64,000 bases of DNA from Chionoecetes opilio (GCA_016584305.1 JACEEZ010016190.1:212501-276500); one strand, 5' to 3'; shown: positions 45,832 to 56,245, counted from the first letter of the stretch. Program-made: numbers and translations. Notes: a model not told the origin generated them from the letters alone.

Positions 45832-46312
45832 TCATATACTGCATAGATCATCTGGTTTAAAGTGCAGTTCACATACCTGAAAAAGAATTGAAGAGCATTG
45901 TTATCCTCCCTGCCCATAACCCTGCCGTTGTTATTTCATAATTGAATATTTCGGATATTTGTAATTTTACCAAACCTGTTTAACCATTAAAATATTCAGA
46001 ATGACAGGACATACCATATGAAAAATATAAGAATTAAGTATCTCGAGGTTAAGGATTAACAAATTAATACAGTTTTATTCACCTAGAATTTCAAGATGAC
46101 TTCTAACAATTTAAGCTAAACGTGCTTTACTTTTTAAAAATAGATTACAACAGTAACGTATTACTTACCCTGCTGTTCTTATTTGGAGTGTAGTGGTCTC
46201 TCTTGATAGCCTGCAACCACTTGTCTGACTCATCCTCACTTATTGGAAAAGTAAAAACACTGACTCTTGGTCCTTGTCGATAATTCCCTTTGTAATTTGG
46301 GATACAACACAT
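45832..46312 (-). CDS. THAP-domain fragment in two exons
   Basis: Exon 1 (46312-46169) starts at an ATG and codes 48 residues beginning MCCIPNYKGNYRQGPR, with VSVFTFPISEDESDKWLQAI and TPNKNSR at its end. Exon 2 (45876-45832) codes VCELHFKPDDLCSI and a stop. The donor GTAAGT and the acceptor TTCTTTTTCAG are intact and the 292-bp intron is phase 0, at the usual place before C-x2-H-F. THAP domains are C2CH zinc-binding DNA-binding modules. Present: the first Cys, Trp at 32, the TFP block, and the final Cys and His. The second Cys is Tyr (IPNYKG where VPNCKG is usual), a single-base change, and the reading stops right after the zinc module. It could be a decayed host THAP gene, or a transposase exon (P-type elements also carry THAP). 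Confidence 0.7.
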
Positions 46313-46489
46313 GTAGTTTAGATGTGTAAATATAATGTAATATAAACACAGTTTATCTCAATAAATACGTCTCAACTTTCCTCCAATATGCGATATAATT
46401 TATTTGAGACACATCATGACCTCTCACTACCGCGTCATCTGCACTGATGAAGCACTGCTGTTGTCGCGTCATCACACTCTCACCCCCCA

Positions 46490-47824
46490 ACGACCAGGCC
46501 TTCTCATTCGTGAGCCTCGAGCCACCCCGCACGAGTCCCCATGCAGGATCCCCCTTGGCCTCGTCCACGCCGGATTGTCTCTTATATATACAACCCGAAA
46601 TGAAGGATGGGTTATTTTGCAGCTACTGTAAACGGACATTATTCTTCTCCTAAGTCTATCAATTGTGGTGTTCATCAGGGTTTTGTTCTATCACCCACTC
46701 TATTCCTATTATTCATTAATGATTTTTTAAGTCTAACGCAAAGCCCTATCCAATCCTATGCTGATGATTCTACCCTGCATTTTTCAGGGTAATGTTCTAC
46801 ATGCCCATATAGCCGAGGTTGGCGTTGACGGACTATGCAGGTAATAGGCCTCGATTCAGTCTCACGGTGCAATCGCTGATTTGACACGTAGTCCTTACAG
46901 CGAAACCCCATGATTCTGCGAAGACACCTATTACCAAAGGCATCGATTCGCCTCTTCAAGTCGCTATTTAGTATCCATGTCTCACATCCATAGAGTAAAA
47001 CAGGGATCACAAACAACTTGAAGAGCAGGATCCTTGTCCTTCTGCACAGGTAACGACAACGCCAAATACTCGTGTTGAGCGGGTTCACAATACCATTGGC
47101 TCTTCTAATCCGCTGTAAGACTTCTTGATGTGACCCGCCGTTATTATGGACTGCGCTACCAAGGTATGTAACATTTTCCAAGATCTCAATATCATCGCCA
47201 TGAACAGACTGTACTGTTTAATATAATACGCCACTAAACACCTGGACCTTGGTCTTTGGCCAGGATACCGCAAGTCCCAAAGGTTTTGTCTCCTCGTGCA
47301 TAGCCTCATGAGCATTCACCAGGATCTCCAGCGACTCAACAAAGATTACTGCATCGTCGGCAAAAACTAGATCAATGATCTTGGTATTCCCAAGAGATGC
47401 TCCACAATCGCTTTGGTCCACAACCCTGCCCAATACCTAGTCCATACAAGTGTTGAAAAGTGATGGGGCAAGGACGCATCCTTGCCTCACTCCTGTATTC
47501 ACAGATAAAAAAGCTGGATACACCACCCTCACACCTCACATCACTCTCAGTCTCAGTTTACAGGTCAATCAGCAGACCAACAGTCCTTGCAGGAATCCCG
47601 CGAAACCGCAGAAGATCCCAGAGTGCCTCACGATGCACAGAGTCAAACGCCTTCTTTAGATCAATATATGCTGCAAGCATCACCTCTAGAAACTCAAGTC
47701 GGCGTTCCACCAGGACACGAAGCTCTAGGATGTGGTCAGTTATTGACTTAACACGCTTGCACCCAGACTGCTGAGGTCTCTGATACTTCAGCAGATGACT
47801 GCGGATCCGTGTCAGCAATACAAT
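46490..47824 (-). pseudogene. RTE-type LINE, RT to C-terminus, broken
   Basis: Minus-strand blocks: YIDLKKAFDSVHREALW (47690, motif A), TGVRQGCVLAPSLFN (47490), IIDLVFADDAVIFV (47365, motif C), LGLAVSWPKTKVQVF (47240), NVTYLGSAVH (47175), RRANGIVNPLNTSIWRCRYL, VLLYGCETWILNSDLKRR, GFRCKDYVSNQRLHRETESR and a final RDNPAWTRPRG (46560). A 170-bp piece of Jockey sequence (about 46619-46787) lies between HYP and THPSFR. 5' truncated at 47824; stops and frameshifts present. Same family as the element at 19.4 kb. Confidence 0.85.
46619..46787 (+). mobile_element. Internal fragment of Jockey RT inside RTE LINE
   Basis: TTATTTTGCAGCTACTGTAA to CTACCCTGCATTTTTCA matches 44450-44625 with only a few differences and contains the SYADDSTLHFS motif in plus orientation. 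It lacks any LINE end, so it did not arrive by standard retrotransposition of a 3' end. Confidence 0.85.
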
Positions 47825-47834
47825 ATTAGGTTAA

Positions 47835-48915
47835 TTAGGCGCACTTTAGGTGACATACAAAGCCTTTACCTACTATACCACAGTCAGTGCCGAGGGGGTT
47901 ATCAATTAATATTATCAATCTTGAGAATAAGGTGGAAGACAAGTCATGGAGTATGATAACCCAAATATTATTTACACAACAAAAGTGGCAATAACTGGCT
48001 ATATAAGGTGGGTTTAGGGACTCGTGTGGGCAACAGTACGCAGGAACAGATGTGTAGCCGTTCCCAGCTCTAGCAGCAGGTGGGTCGGACGCGGCGGAAG
48101 GCGTACATGGTGGTGTGGGTGGGAGTGTGGCCATCGCCTGACGAAGCGCCGGGAGGAGGGAGAGAGCGTTGCTGGCCTCCATCACTGGAATAAACTGGCT
48201 CGGCAGTCGCAGGTCTTCTCCGTACACCAACTCCGCCGGTATGTGATGGATGGGGCGTCTTTAGGCGTCTGTGGAATCGCTCCACCATGCCGTTAGCTTG
48301 AGGGTGATACGCCGTAGTACGCTGACGGCGGGTGCCCAGGAAACCAAGCAGGTCACTCCAAGCACGGGACTCAAACTGCACGCCTTGGTCCGTGATGATC
48401 GTGACTGGAGCGCCTTACAGCGCCACCCAATCCGAAAGGAAATGCGCAGCCGTGCATTCCGTGGTACTGTCAGGCATAGGAATGGCGGCGCCCCAGCGGG
48501 TCACTCTGTCCACACAGGTAAGCAGGTAACGGTGCCCGCGGGAGGCCGGCAAATGACCCACCAGGTCTACATGAACCATGTGAAAGCCCTGGGTGAGCGT
48601 GAGGAAGGCATGGAGAGGGGTTCGTGTGTGTCGGTGAATCTTTGTGGCCTGACAGGCAAGGCAGGCACGCGTCCACTCCTTGATATCATGTCTCATCCCA
48701 GGCCATACTGCTCGTCTGCTGATTACGAGATGGGTACCAAGGATGCCGGGGTGGATCAGGGAGTGGTAGTGATTGAACGCTGGCCTGTGGTGGTGACGGG
48801 TGATGAATGGGCGTGCGGGACCACAAGAGACGTCACAGCAGAGTTTGGCAGCGGAGTCGGGAACTACGTGCAGGACCAGCTGGAGCGCTGTGGGCCCCTC
48901 ACGCAGCACCTGCAA
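47835..48915 (-). pseudogene. Gypsy integrase
   Basis: The N-terminal zinc module FNHYHSLIHPGILGTHLV with CLACQATK (48700-48780), the first catalytic block HMVHVDLVGHLP, a TRWGAAIPMP stretch, then after a stop near 48415 the reading TDQGVQFESRAWSDLL-like and TTAYHPQANGMVERFHRRLK (48260-48380), which holds the catalytic Glu. LVYGEDLRLPSQF (48200) belongs to the C-terminal domain. One stop and one or two frameshifts break it. Confidence 0.88.
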
Positions 48916-48984
48916 CAGGGTCCTCCTCCTATGTCGCCCCCAGGGCCTCGTAATCGAGCGGCTCAGGGAGCATGACCGCGGACA

Positions 48985-49506
48985 TCATACGGGGGGTTGT
49001 GGAGCAGCCGGAGAGGGCGCTGGCCACGATATTGTCCTACCCTGGGATATGGCGGATGTCTGTAGTAAACTCGGATATGTAAGCAGGCTGCCTGGAGACT
49101 CTGGTGAAAGTCTGGTGAAACTTTCACCAGACTGCACCATAGCATGTGTTAATGGCTTGTGCTCTGTCAATACATGAAACTCCCTGCACTCAAGAAAATG
49201 GCGGAAGTGTCTCACGGCCTCATACACCGCCAAAAGTTCCCTATCGTAGGCGCTGTAGATACGTTGGGAAGGCTCCAATCGCTTGCTGAAGAAGGCGATG
49301 GGGAGAAACTCGTTTTCCACCTTCTGCTGGAGGACAACGCCCACCGCTTCTGCTGAGGCGTCAGTGGTGAGGATGGTAGGGGCATTGGGGACTGGGCAGG
49401 CGAGGAGCGTCTTGGAAGCCAGTTGTTGTTTGTTGCTGTTGAACGCTCTCTCGGCTTCATCAGTCCACTGCAGGGGCATGAGGCTGGTGTGTCGGTAGCG
49501 AAGCAT
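48985..49506 (-). pseudogene. Gypsy RT connection and RNase H
   Basis: LQWTDEAERAFNSNKQQLA, ILTTDASAEAVGVVLQQ (catalytic Asp), IAFFSKRLEPSQRIYSAYDR, ELLAVYEAVRHFRHFL and FHVLTEHKPLTHA are the tether and RNase H core. After that the frame breaks near 49125, where GTGAAAGTCTGGTGAAAC and its inverse repeat. It lacks the RT part that should precede it. Confidence 0.88.
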
Positions 49507-49507
49507 G

Positions 49508-49550
49508 GTTGCGGGGTTCCCGTTGTCTCCGACAACGGGATCCCCGCAAC
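49508..49550. repeat. 20-bp inverted repeat at the Gag/RNase H deletion junction
   Basis: GTTGCGGGGTTCCCGTTGTC, three bases, then its inverse with one mismatch. It sits where Gag sequence meets RNase H sequence. Confidence 0.85.
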
Positions 49551-49886
49551 TCTGTTGAGGTCTTGCATTCGGGAGAAGAATGCTGAAGGATGGCGTCCGT
49601 CATATTGTAGTGTCTCGAACTCCGCCACGTACGCCTCGCACGACCTCCCCAGATCACGGACGAGGGCGTTCTTCAGCGCCACATATTTCCCCGCCGCCGG
49701 GGGCGCCGTCAGCACGGCAGAGATCCGGGCAGCGACGTCAGATAGAATCGCCCTGACGACCGCCTGGAACTTGTGATGGTCGGTAACGGCCGGGGAGTCC
49801 GCCCAAGTAGCTTCCATGTGCATGAGCCATGTTGCGATGTCGCAGGTGAAACCTGGGAGGTGTATGTTTGCACTGTCGGTAGCCAT
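49550..49886 (-). CDS. Gypsy Gag, N-terminal part
   Basis: Starts MATDSANIHLPGFTCDIATW about 30 bp after the LTR. It includes HKFQAVVRAILSDVAARIS and YVALKNALVRDLGRSCEAYV, typical of Gag-like domains (DUF-type) of invertebrate Gypsy elements, then HPSAFFSRMQDLNRVAGIP before the deletion junction. It is about 115 residues, versus several hundred in a full Gag. Confidence 0.75.
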
Positions 49887-49916
49887 CGTGTCGTGTCTTT
49901 ACTCGAGGTCACCAAT

Positions 49917-50135
49917 TGTTGTGTTCCTTATCATGGCACGGGTTATACGAAGCACGAAGTGGCACACACAAGTTTATTAACAGCGGAAAGTTACGAGAGT
50001 ATATGAGAGCGTGTGTGTGTGCTCTGCGGTGGCGAGGGTCTGACTGACCACCGGAACGGAATGTCTGGTTTAAGGGGAAAGCTGACCCCAGTCAGGTCAC
50101 CCCAAGCCACAGGTGGCAGGGCGTGACCCATAACA
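49917..50135 (-). repeat. LTR of the deleted Gypsy element
   Basis: TGTTATGGGTCACGCCCTGC at the start and GGAACACAACA at the end on the minus strand (TG...CA), with GTTAATAAACTTG as polyadenylation signal. ATTGGTGACCTCGAG follows directly as a likely primer-binding site. Confidence 0.75.
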
Positions 50136-50419
50136 TTAAGCCCATAATTATAGTGATTATAGTGAGGTCGCTCCAGAGGTCACTACAGTACTATCTCTCT
50201 CTTCCTTTGGTGTTTGGTCTTAATGTTAAGCGTTCTTGTTTTCCTTCAAGTAATGGATAGCCATTTGTGTTTAATTAATGTTTAAGTTTGCCTCTTTGCC
50301 AACCACTCCCTAACACCAAAAGTCTTGTGTATTATTTATTTTGTGTATATGTTCGCTTGTTTGTATTTCTATTATGTATGCTTGGTGTCGGGTATAGGTT
50401 AAGGTAGTTATATAAGATA
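50136..50419. other. No recognisable gene
   Basis: Nothing identifiable between the LTR and the Helitron end. Confidence 0.5.
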
Positions 50420-51144
50420 CTAGCCGCAAAGCCGCCCTCCGGGCGGACTTTTTGGCTAGCTCCTGCGGAGGGCTATTGGAGGGCCATCGGCCCACCACCT
50501 GCGTTTGGTGGGCCTTCGGCCCACCAAACATGGACTTTCCAGATAGCCCCTTCTAACTTTCCTGAAATCATGGATGTAGAAATGTATGTATTCCCCCCGA
50601 CCATTCACTCACCCATTACCCATCACCCCCCCCCATTCACTCACCCATTACCCATCACCCCCCACCCATTCACTCACCCATTACCCATCACCCCCCACCC
50701 ATTCACTCACCCATTACCCATCACCACACACCCATTCACTCACCCATTACCCATCACCCCCCACCTATTCCCTCACCCAGCACCCATCACCCCCAACCCA
50801 TCACCCCCCACCCATTCACTCACCCATCACCCCACACCCATTACCCATCACCCCACCATTCACTCACCTATTACCCATCACCCTACATCAAGGCTTCCTC
50901 AATTCTCGCAACCCACTTTTGTTTTCACAATTCTCGCTAATAGGCTGCTGAAAAAAAAGAAAAAAAAAAGTGATCGGATCATCTCATAAATGGGCTTATG
51001 ACCTTCCCCTGGTCAACCTGATTCCAAAAATGTGCCATATGAGGTGTTTGCGCCACGGGGGGCGGAACCTATACCACACACACACACAGACAGACAGACA
51101 GACAGACAGAAAGACAGACACACTTTCGCTTATATTATTATAGA
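50420..51144 (-). mobile_element. Non-autonomous Helitron, copy 3
   Basis: On the minus strand it starts A|TCTATAATAATATAAGCGAA at 51144 and ends GGAGGGCGGCTTTGCGGCTAG|T at 50420. It has the same minisatellite (50590-50880), a long palindrome around GTGGGCCTTCGGCCCACC (50505-50525), and an uninterrupted junction GCGAGAATTGAGGAAGCC where copy 2 holds its insert. Confidence 0.85.
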
Positions 51145-51296
51145 TATGCTTAATGATATTCAAAGTTATTAAATTGTCAATATTATCTTGTGCTATAAGT
51201 ATCTCCTTTCTAAGAACTCGGGAGTGCTTAAGGAAGAGTTAAAATTTCAATGAGCCTTGTTTTGTTGTTTATGCAACAACTACCCTAGGGTTGTAA

Positions 51297-51490
<194 letters not shown>

Positions 51491-51494
51491 GAGG

Positions 51495-51676
51495 GATATA
51501 AAAAAATACAGCTTCCCGTATAGAAGCATAGAAGCCTGGAACAACCTTGATGCAAAAGTGATTAATGCAAGAAGTATTCAGGACTTCAAAGGCAAACTGG
51601 ATAATAGTAGATTTGGAGACGGGACAGTACGAGCATAGCTCTTTTCCTGTATGTTACAACTAGGTAAATACACACA
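51495..51676 (+). pseudogene. CR1-like LINE C-terminus and 3' tail
   Basis: Reading FPYRSIEAWNNLDAKVINAR, SIQDFKGKLDNSRFGDG, TVRA and stop is the terminal WN-LP-type segment of CR1/L2 LINE ORFs. The remaining 3' UTR is only about 40 bp, ending CAACTAGGTAAATACACACA. The 3' tail is shared with the tRNA-Val SINEs. Confidence 0.8.
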
Positions 51677-51687
51677 CGCACGCGCAC

Positions 51688-51800
51688 ACTAATGCAAGAA
51701 GTATTCAGGACTTCAAAGGTAAACTGGATAATAGTAGATTTGGAGACGGGACAGTACGAGCATAGCTCTTTTCCTGTATGTTACAACTAGGTAAATACAC
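51688..51800 (+). repeat. Second copy of the LINE tail (tandem)
   Basis: Repeats 51563-51676 almost exactly (one base different, GGCAAA to GGTAAA) after a short CA/CG tract, so the tail was duplicated in tandem. Confidence 0.9.
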
Positions 51801-51835
51801 ACACATACACACACAGTCACACACACACATATAGT

Positions 51836-51866
<31 letters not shown>

Positions 51867-51917
51867 ACACATCACACACAGTCTCACACACACACACACA
51901 CACACACGAGTAGGAAG

Positions 51918-52200
51918 TACTCCGTAGTGTAGCGGTTAGCACGCTCGGCTCACAACTGAGAAGTCCCGGGTACAATCCCAGGGCAGAGCGAAGACAGACG
52001 GGCGGTCTTCTTAAAACCCAAGCCCCAGTCCACCCAACAGTGAATGGGTACCGGGTGTTAGCCGGGAGTTTGTGACCCGCCTCCCGGGGTGGTGGCTTCA
52101 GCAAACACTATACACTAAAGATGAATGATAAAATGTAGCTCTGGGGATGGGGGTATACGAGCGTAGCTCAGGCTTTATAAAATACAACTAGATGAATACG
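51918..52200 (+). mobile_element. tRNA-Val SINE (family 2), copy d
   Basis: The head CTCCGTAGTGTAGCGGTTAG folds as a tRNA: anticodon arm CTCGG-CTCACAA-CTGAG gives anticodon CAC (Val). The B box is changed to GGTACAATCCC. Body: GTGAATGGGTACCGGGTGTT and CCCGCCTCCCGGGGTGGTGG. 3' end: ATACGAGCGTAGCTC and ATACAACTAGATGAATAC. Confidence 0.9.
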
Positions 52201-52244
52201 CTCAGTCTCAGACAGAGTTACACCGTCTTACTCTGTCTCACACA

Positions 52245-52515
52245 CCGTTTTACACCGTGCGATGATCAAGTTGATATCGTGCTGGCCTGTCACTCTGTGG
52301 TAGCCGGTTCGAATCCTCACTGTTCCCGAGGATTTTTCACTTGACATATTTGAGCGGTTACTGTTCCCCTTGAGCAAGGGGATGGGTGTATGTGGTGTGT
52401 GAGGTCCCAGCATTTCCCTAAGATCGGTAATAATGAGCTCCAAGCTCGCACCGGGAGGGTGAAACTGGCGATCGCGAGTCCGTCTCGCGTGGACAAGACC
52501 ATGGGTGAATAACAT
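52245..52515 (+). mobile_element. tRNA-derived SINE (family 4), copy 2
   Basis: B box CCGGTTCGAATCCTC; body CTTGAGCAAGGGGATGGGTG, GTGAGGTCCCAGCATT, GAGCTCCAAGCT and ending GACAAGACCATGGGTGAATA, then CA repeats. The A box is poorly preserved. Confidence 0.8.
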
Positions 52516-52516
52516 A

Positions 52517-52527
52517 CACACACAGTA

Positions 52528-52589
<62 letters not shown>

Positions 52590-52720
52590 ACACACACACA
52601 GTCACAGTCACACACACACAATCTTACACACACATACACACACACAGTCACACTCACACACACACACACACACGCACACACAGTCAAACGAACACGCAGT
52701 CTCACTTACACACACACACA
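52517..52720. repeat. (CA)n array with interruptions
   Basis: About 200 bp of CA repeats with AGTCACA interruptions. Confidence 0.95.
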
Positions 52721-52793
52721 CAATACAATAAAATAACAATAATATTAATGATAATTATAATGTAAATAATAATAATGATAAACAAGACGTACG

Positions 52794-52794
<1 letters not shown>

Positions 52795-52889
<95 letters not shown>

Positions 52890-52960
52890 ATGTGAGAGAG
52901 AGCGAGAGCGAGAGCGAGAGCAACAGCGACAGCGACAGAGACAGAGACAGAGACAGAGAC
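52795..52960. repeat. (GA)n and GAGAGC/GACAGA repeats
   Basis: About 92 bp of pure GA, then hexamers GCGAGA, GCGACA and ACAGAG, a staircase of derived units. Confidence 0.95.
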
Positions 52961-53208
52961 AATCATTGCCATGTCGCAGCGGACTTTCCCCTATTTATGG
53001 TGTGAATCCATACGATTTGTTTTATCTCAAACCCTGGCACATCTTGTTCCTCTGTTGTCCTCTCCTCTCGGCACAAACAAGAGGGTGAGTTTGGGTGGCC
53101 TAGAAAGCAACGACCACGACAGTACATGATCCATATGTACTTATGTGTTTGTTGTACCATATAATACAATTTGTTCGATTATCCTTATCCAGGATGTTGT
53201 GGTCAATA

Positions 53209-53244
<36 letters not shown>

Positions 53245-53273
53245 CTACACATCTATCTATCTATCTGTGTGTG

Positions 53274-53448
53274 TACCCGTCAGGGTGGCTCGGTTGGTAG
53301 AGCTGTTGGTACCGCGTGCAGCGGCCCTGCATTCGGTCAGCGGTTCGAGCCCACCAGGTTCGTCCTGGCGTGGTGGTGCCTTGTATAGTCAATAGCCTTG
53401 TAGTTTGTACTTGCAAAGTGTCTAGATAGGATCAAAGTATCTTATCTT
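53274..53448 (+). mobile_element. tRNA-derived SINE (family 1), copy 2
   Basis: A-box region GGGTGGCTCGGTTGG, B box GGTTCGAGCCC, body TTCGTCCTGGCGTGGTGGTG and 3' end GATCAAAGTATCTTATCTTA. Candidate target duplication ATCTATCTGTGTGTG at 53259-53273 and 53449-53463, although this is simple-sequence DNA. Confidence 0.9.
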
Positions 53449-53463
53449 ATCTATCTGTGTGTG

Positions 53464-54010
53464 GGGCCGGTGGCAGAGAGGCATACACATAGACAGCCAT
53501 TCACCCAGACACAAACAAGAATGTCAATATTGGATATGAATATTTAGACGCGTGAAAGAGGAGATGGATGCTTTATGGTGGTTCATGTTGAAAGGATGGG
53601 TCATAAAACAGACCCTAGATGTCTGAATGCGATATATATTATAGCCTTATCCAATTATTAAAATAGATTGAATCAGTTGCACATTCTAACGAAGAACATA
53701 AACGCACATAATTCAATAATCTATACACATATTTATACCCTTTGAGCCAAAACGACGTTGGAGCAACATTAAATACAATTGACTCCTTCATAGCAACATA
53801 TACATACATTAAATTAGATAATAGTTACACCCTTAATCCGCCAGAGGTCAAACCTGGGTACACCTTAACAATGGAATAACAGTTTGTGGAGACGATAAAA
53901 GAAGCGAACCTACCGCACGAGACTTAGTAGGAGACATTTTTGCAGAAAGAGAGTTGTAAGAATAAGAATGTGAACTGGATTTGGTAGGAAACATGAAGAA
54001 GAAGGGAAAC
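53464..54010. other. No recognisable gene
   Basis: I see no motif or repeat family in this stretch. Confidence 0.5.
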
Positions 54011-54765
54011 TAAAGGCGACGTCACACTAGTAACTTTCCCGTCAATTGTAATCGTCAATTTTCTGAAAATTGACAATTTCTTGTATGCCCCTCTTCACAC
54101 ATACGCAGCCGTTCGTCTGCACTGCTTTTGTTGACTATAAACAAACATGGATCCGACACACAAAACAGTGCAAAAACATGGTTACCGAAACATATCATGA
54201 AATATAACCTACACTGTACCTGAGACAACACAGTCTACCATAATATAAGACAAACATAGAAGAATCTGCCCAACGTAGTAGGTCCACCTTGTCCCATTGC
54301 CAACTCGGACCATTTTGAATCACCAAATCGGATATTTGTTATACGAACTGGGACCATTTTGGGTAACCAATTCGCCCATCTGACCACATAAAGTCTGAGT
54401 AACCATAAAGCTGATTCACTGCGTCCATAATGTACAGGAACTGAAGAGTTGGTTGAGAAACGAAGGCCTCCGAAAATGTAAACAACAATCTTATGATGTG
54501 GGACACTGTTGGCTATCATAAAACCACAAATCTAATATACATACATGTGTATTTAGTCGCTTGAATATTTCAAATTAGTTGAGGAATATTGAATCTTTAT
54601 ATGTACAATAAATAATGGTTTATCTTGAATATCTTTATATTATATACAATGGATTTTGATTTGACTATGGAATTTGACGACAACCTTGCCTTGTGAAGAC
54701 CACAGAGCTAGACGATCAAGTCCGTCTGACTGATGCAGGCAGAAAAAAGATGACGGAACGAGTAA

Positions 54766-55531
54766 AGGCGGTGTCACACTAGCACTTTTTCCGTCTAGTT
54801 TTACGATTTCCGTAGGTTTTTTCTCGTTCTGTCTAGTTTTTCTGTCTGAATCAGTCAGTCTGAGTCAGACGATCATGATCGTCTTCATATGGAAAGTTGA
54901 AGAGATTTTCATAGTCAAATCAAAATCCATAGTGATTACTTTAAAGATATTCGATATAAATCAGTAATTTTTTGCAAATTATAATTCAATACATTTGAAA
55001 GTATTAAAAATATTCAAGTGACTATTTTACATGTAGATACATTTAAAAGCCGGTTCTATATAACAGCCAACAGTCTCTCGCATGACTCGATTGTTGTGTT
55101 TCGTTTTCAACACACACTCAAAATTTGTTTCTCACTCTTCAAGAGTTCAACTTAAGATTATAGATGAAATGCTGTGGACACGTAGCTCTGAAAAAATTCT
55201 CGTTGAATGCATACGAAACCACCCTTGTCTTTGGGACCACAGATCAGACTTGTACACCAAGAAGGCCTTGATATTCTAGGTCTTATCTAGGTCTTATTAT
55301 ATCTAGGTCGATATTAGGTCTACAATTGATAATACACATAATTAAATGTATACCAGCGATAGCTTGCCCTGGCGTCGGAGCCATGTTTGTTTACAGTCGA
55401 AGGAACAGCTGACTGGTAGTGCAGGCGAACGAGTGTGTGTGTGTGTGTGATGGCTTGCAGTCAGAAAATTGTTAGTTTTTAGAAAATTGCTGAAAAAACT
55501 AGACGGAAAAAGTGCTAGTGTGACGCCGCCT
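54766..55531. mobile_element. Inner PIF/Harbinger-like element
   Basis: Inverted ends AGGCGG(T/C)GTCACACTAG and CACTTTTTCCGTCTAGTTTT, about 38 bp, flanked by TAA at 54763-54765 and 55532-55534. A 3-bp TWA duplication is typical of PIF/Harbinger. No DDE transposase is present; the short MADF-like reading inside fits the accessory gene of such elements. Confidence 0.75.
55160..55279 (+). pseudogene. MADF-domain-like fragment in Harbinger-like element
   Basis: The reading SEKILVECIRNHPCLWDHRS, then DLYTKKALIF and a stop, matches the first helices of MADF DNA-binding domains (LI-x-V-R-x-H-P-x-L-(W/Y)-D). Autonomous PIF/Harbinger elements carry a MADF/Myb-like second protein that helps the transposase (established knowledge). 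Only about 35 residues of the usual 80 are present. Confidence 0.6.
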
Positions 55532-55827
55532 TAAAAAACCACGGAAACAGTAGAAATGGACGGAAAAAGTGCTAGTGTGACGGGGCCTTTAAAAAGGAAC
55601 ACAAATCAGAATACCAACCTGAAAGAGAACCTGACGCACGAGATTTTGCAGGAAATGTGAAGCAGGGAGAAACTTGTAAGATGGAGCACCACCTGAGGGT
55701 CTGCAAACCACCGGCGGACACCTCTGTGAACGTGTTGCTTGTGAAGGTACCAAAGACGTGGAGGCATAGAACGTCTTGTTGTGTATCATGACTCACCAGT
55801 GAGTGCGGAAGGAGCGTAGAGACTATT

Positions 55828-55957
<130 letters not shown>

Positions 55958-56245
55958 AACTCCGTAGTGTAGCGGTTAGCACACTCGGCTAACAACCGAG
56001 AAGTTCCGGTTTCGATCCCCGGGCGGAGCGAAGGCAGACGGGCAGTCTTCTTAAAACCCGAGCCCCTGTCCACCCAGCAGTGAATGGGCGCCGGGTGTTA
56101 GCCGGGGGTTTGTGACCCGCCTCCCGGGGTGGTGGCTTCGGCCAACACTAAGTACTGAGGATGAATGATACAAACATGTTTATATGGAGACGGGGCCATA
56201 CGAGCGTTGCTCATGCCCTGTAAAATACAACTAGGTGAACTAAGT
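55958..56245 (+). mobile_element. tRNA-Val SINE (family 2), copy e
   Basis: Best-preserved copy. Head with acceptor CTCCG/CGGAG, anticodon arm CTCGG-CTAACAA-CCGAG (anticodon AAC at 55991-55993, Val), B box GTTTCGATCCCC, then the body CAGTGAATGGGCGCCGGGTG and 3' end CCATACGAGCGTTGCTC, TACAACTAGGTGAA. Followed by (CA)n at 56249-56361. The long body argues against a functional tRNA gene. Confidence 0.92.

Larger units (their letters stand above)
47830..50135 (-). mobile_element. Internally deleted Gypsy element, one LTR
   Basis: On the minus strand: LTR (50135-49917), Gag start, then directly RNase H, integrase and integrase C-terminus. Protease and most of RT are missing, with the junction near 49530. 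The 3' LTR is not found: the element is cut at about 47830, where the RTE sequence begins. Confidence 0.85.
54014..55589. mobile_element. Outer Harbinger-like element
   Basis: Ends AGGCGACGTCACACTAGTAA and, inverted, AGGCCCCGTCACACTAGCAC, with TAA/TTA at the outer sides (TWA-type target). It contains an inner element at 54766-55531. The region 54130-54760 has no recognised protein. Confidence 0.6.

Noticed and set aside
54235..54519. 94-residue minus-strand ORF
   Set aside because: No recognisable motif and it lies inside a Harbinger-like element; too weak to call a gene.
55965..56035. tRNA-Val (AAC) gene
   Set aside because: The cloverleaf is good, but the same head is followed in all copies by one conserved 200-bp body and tail, so it is a SINE.
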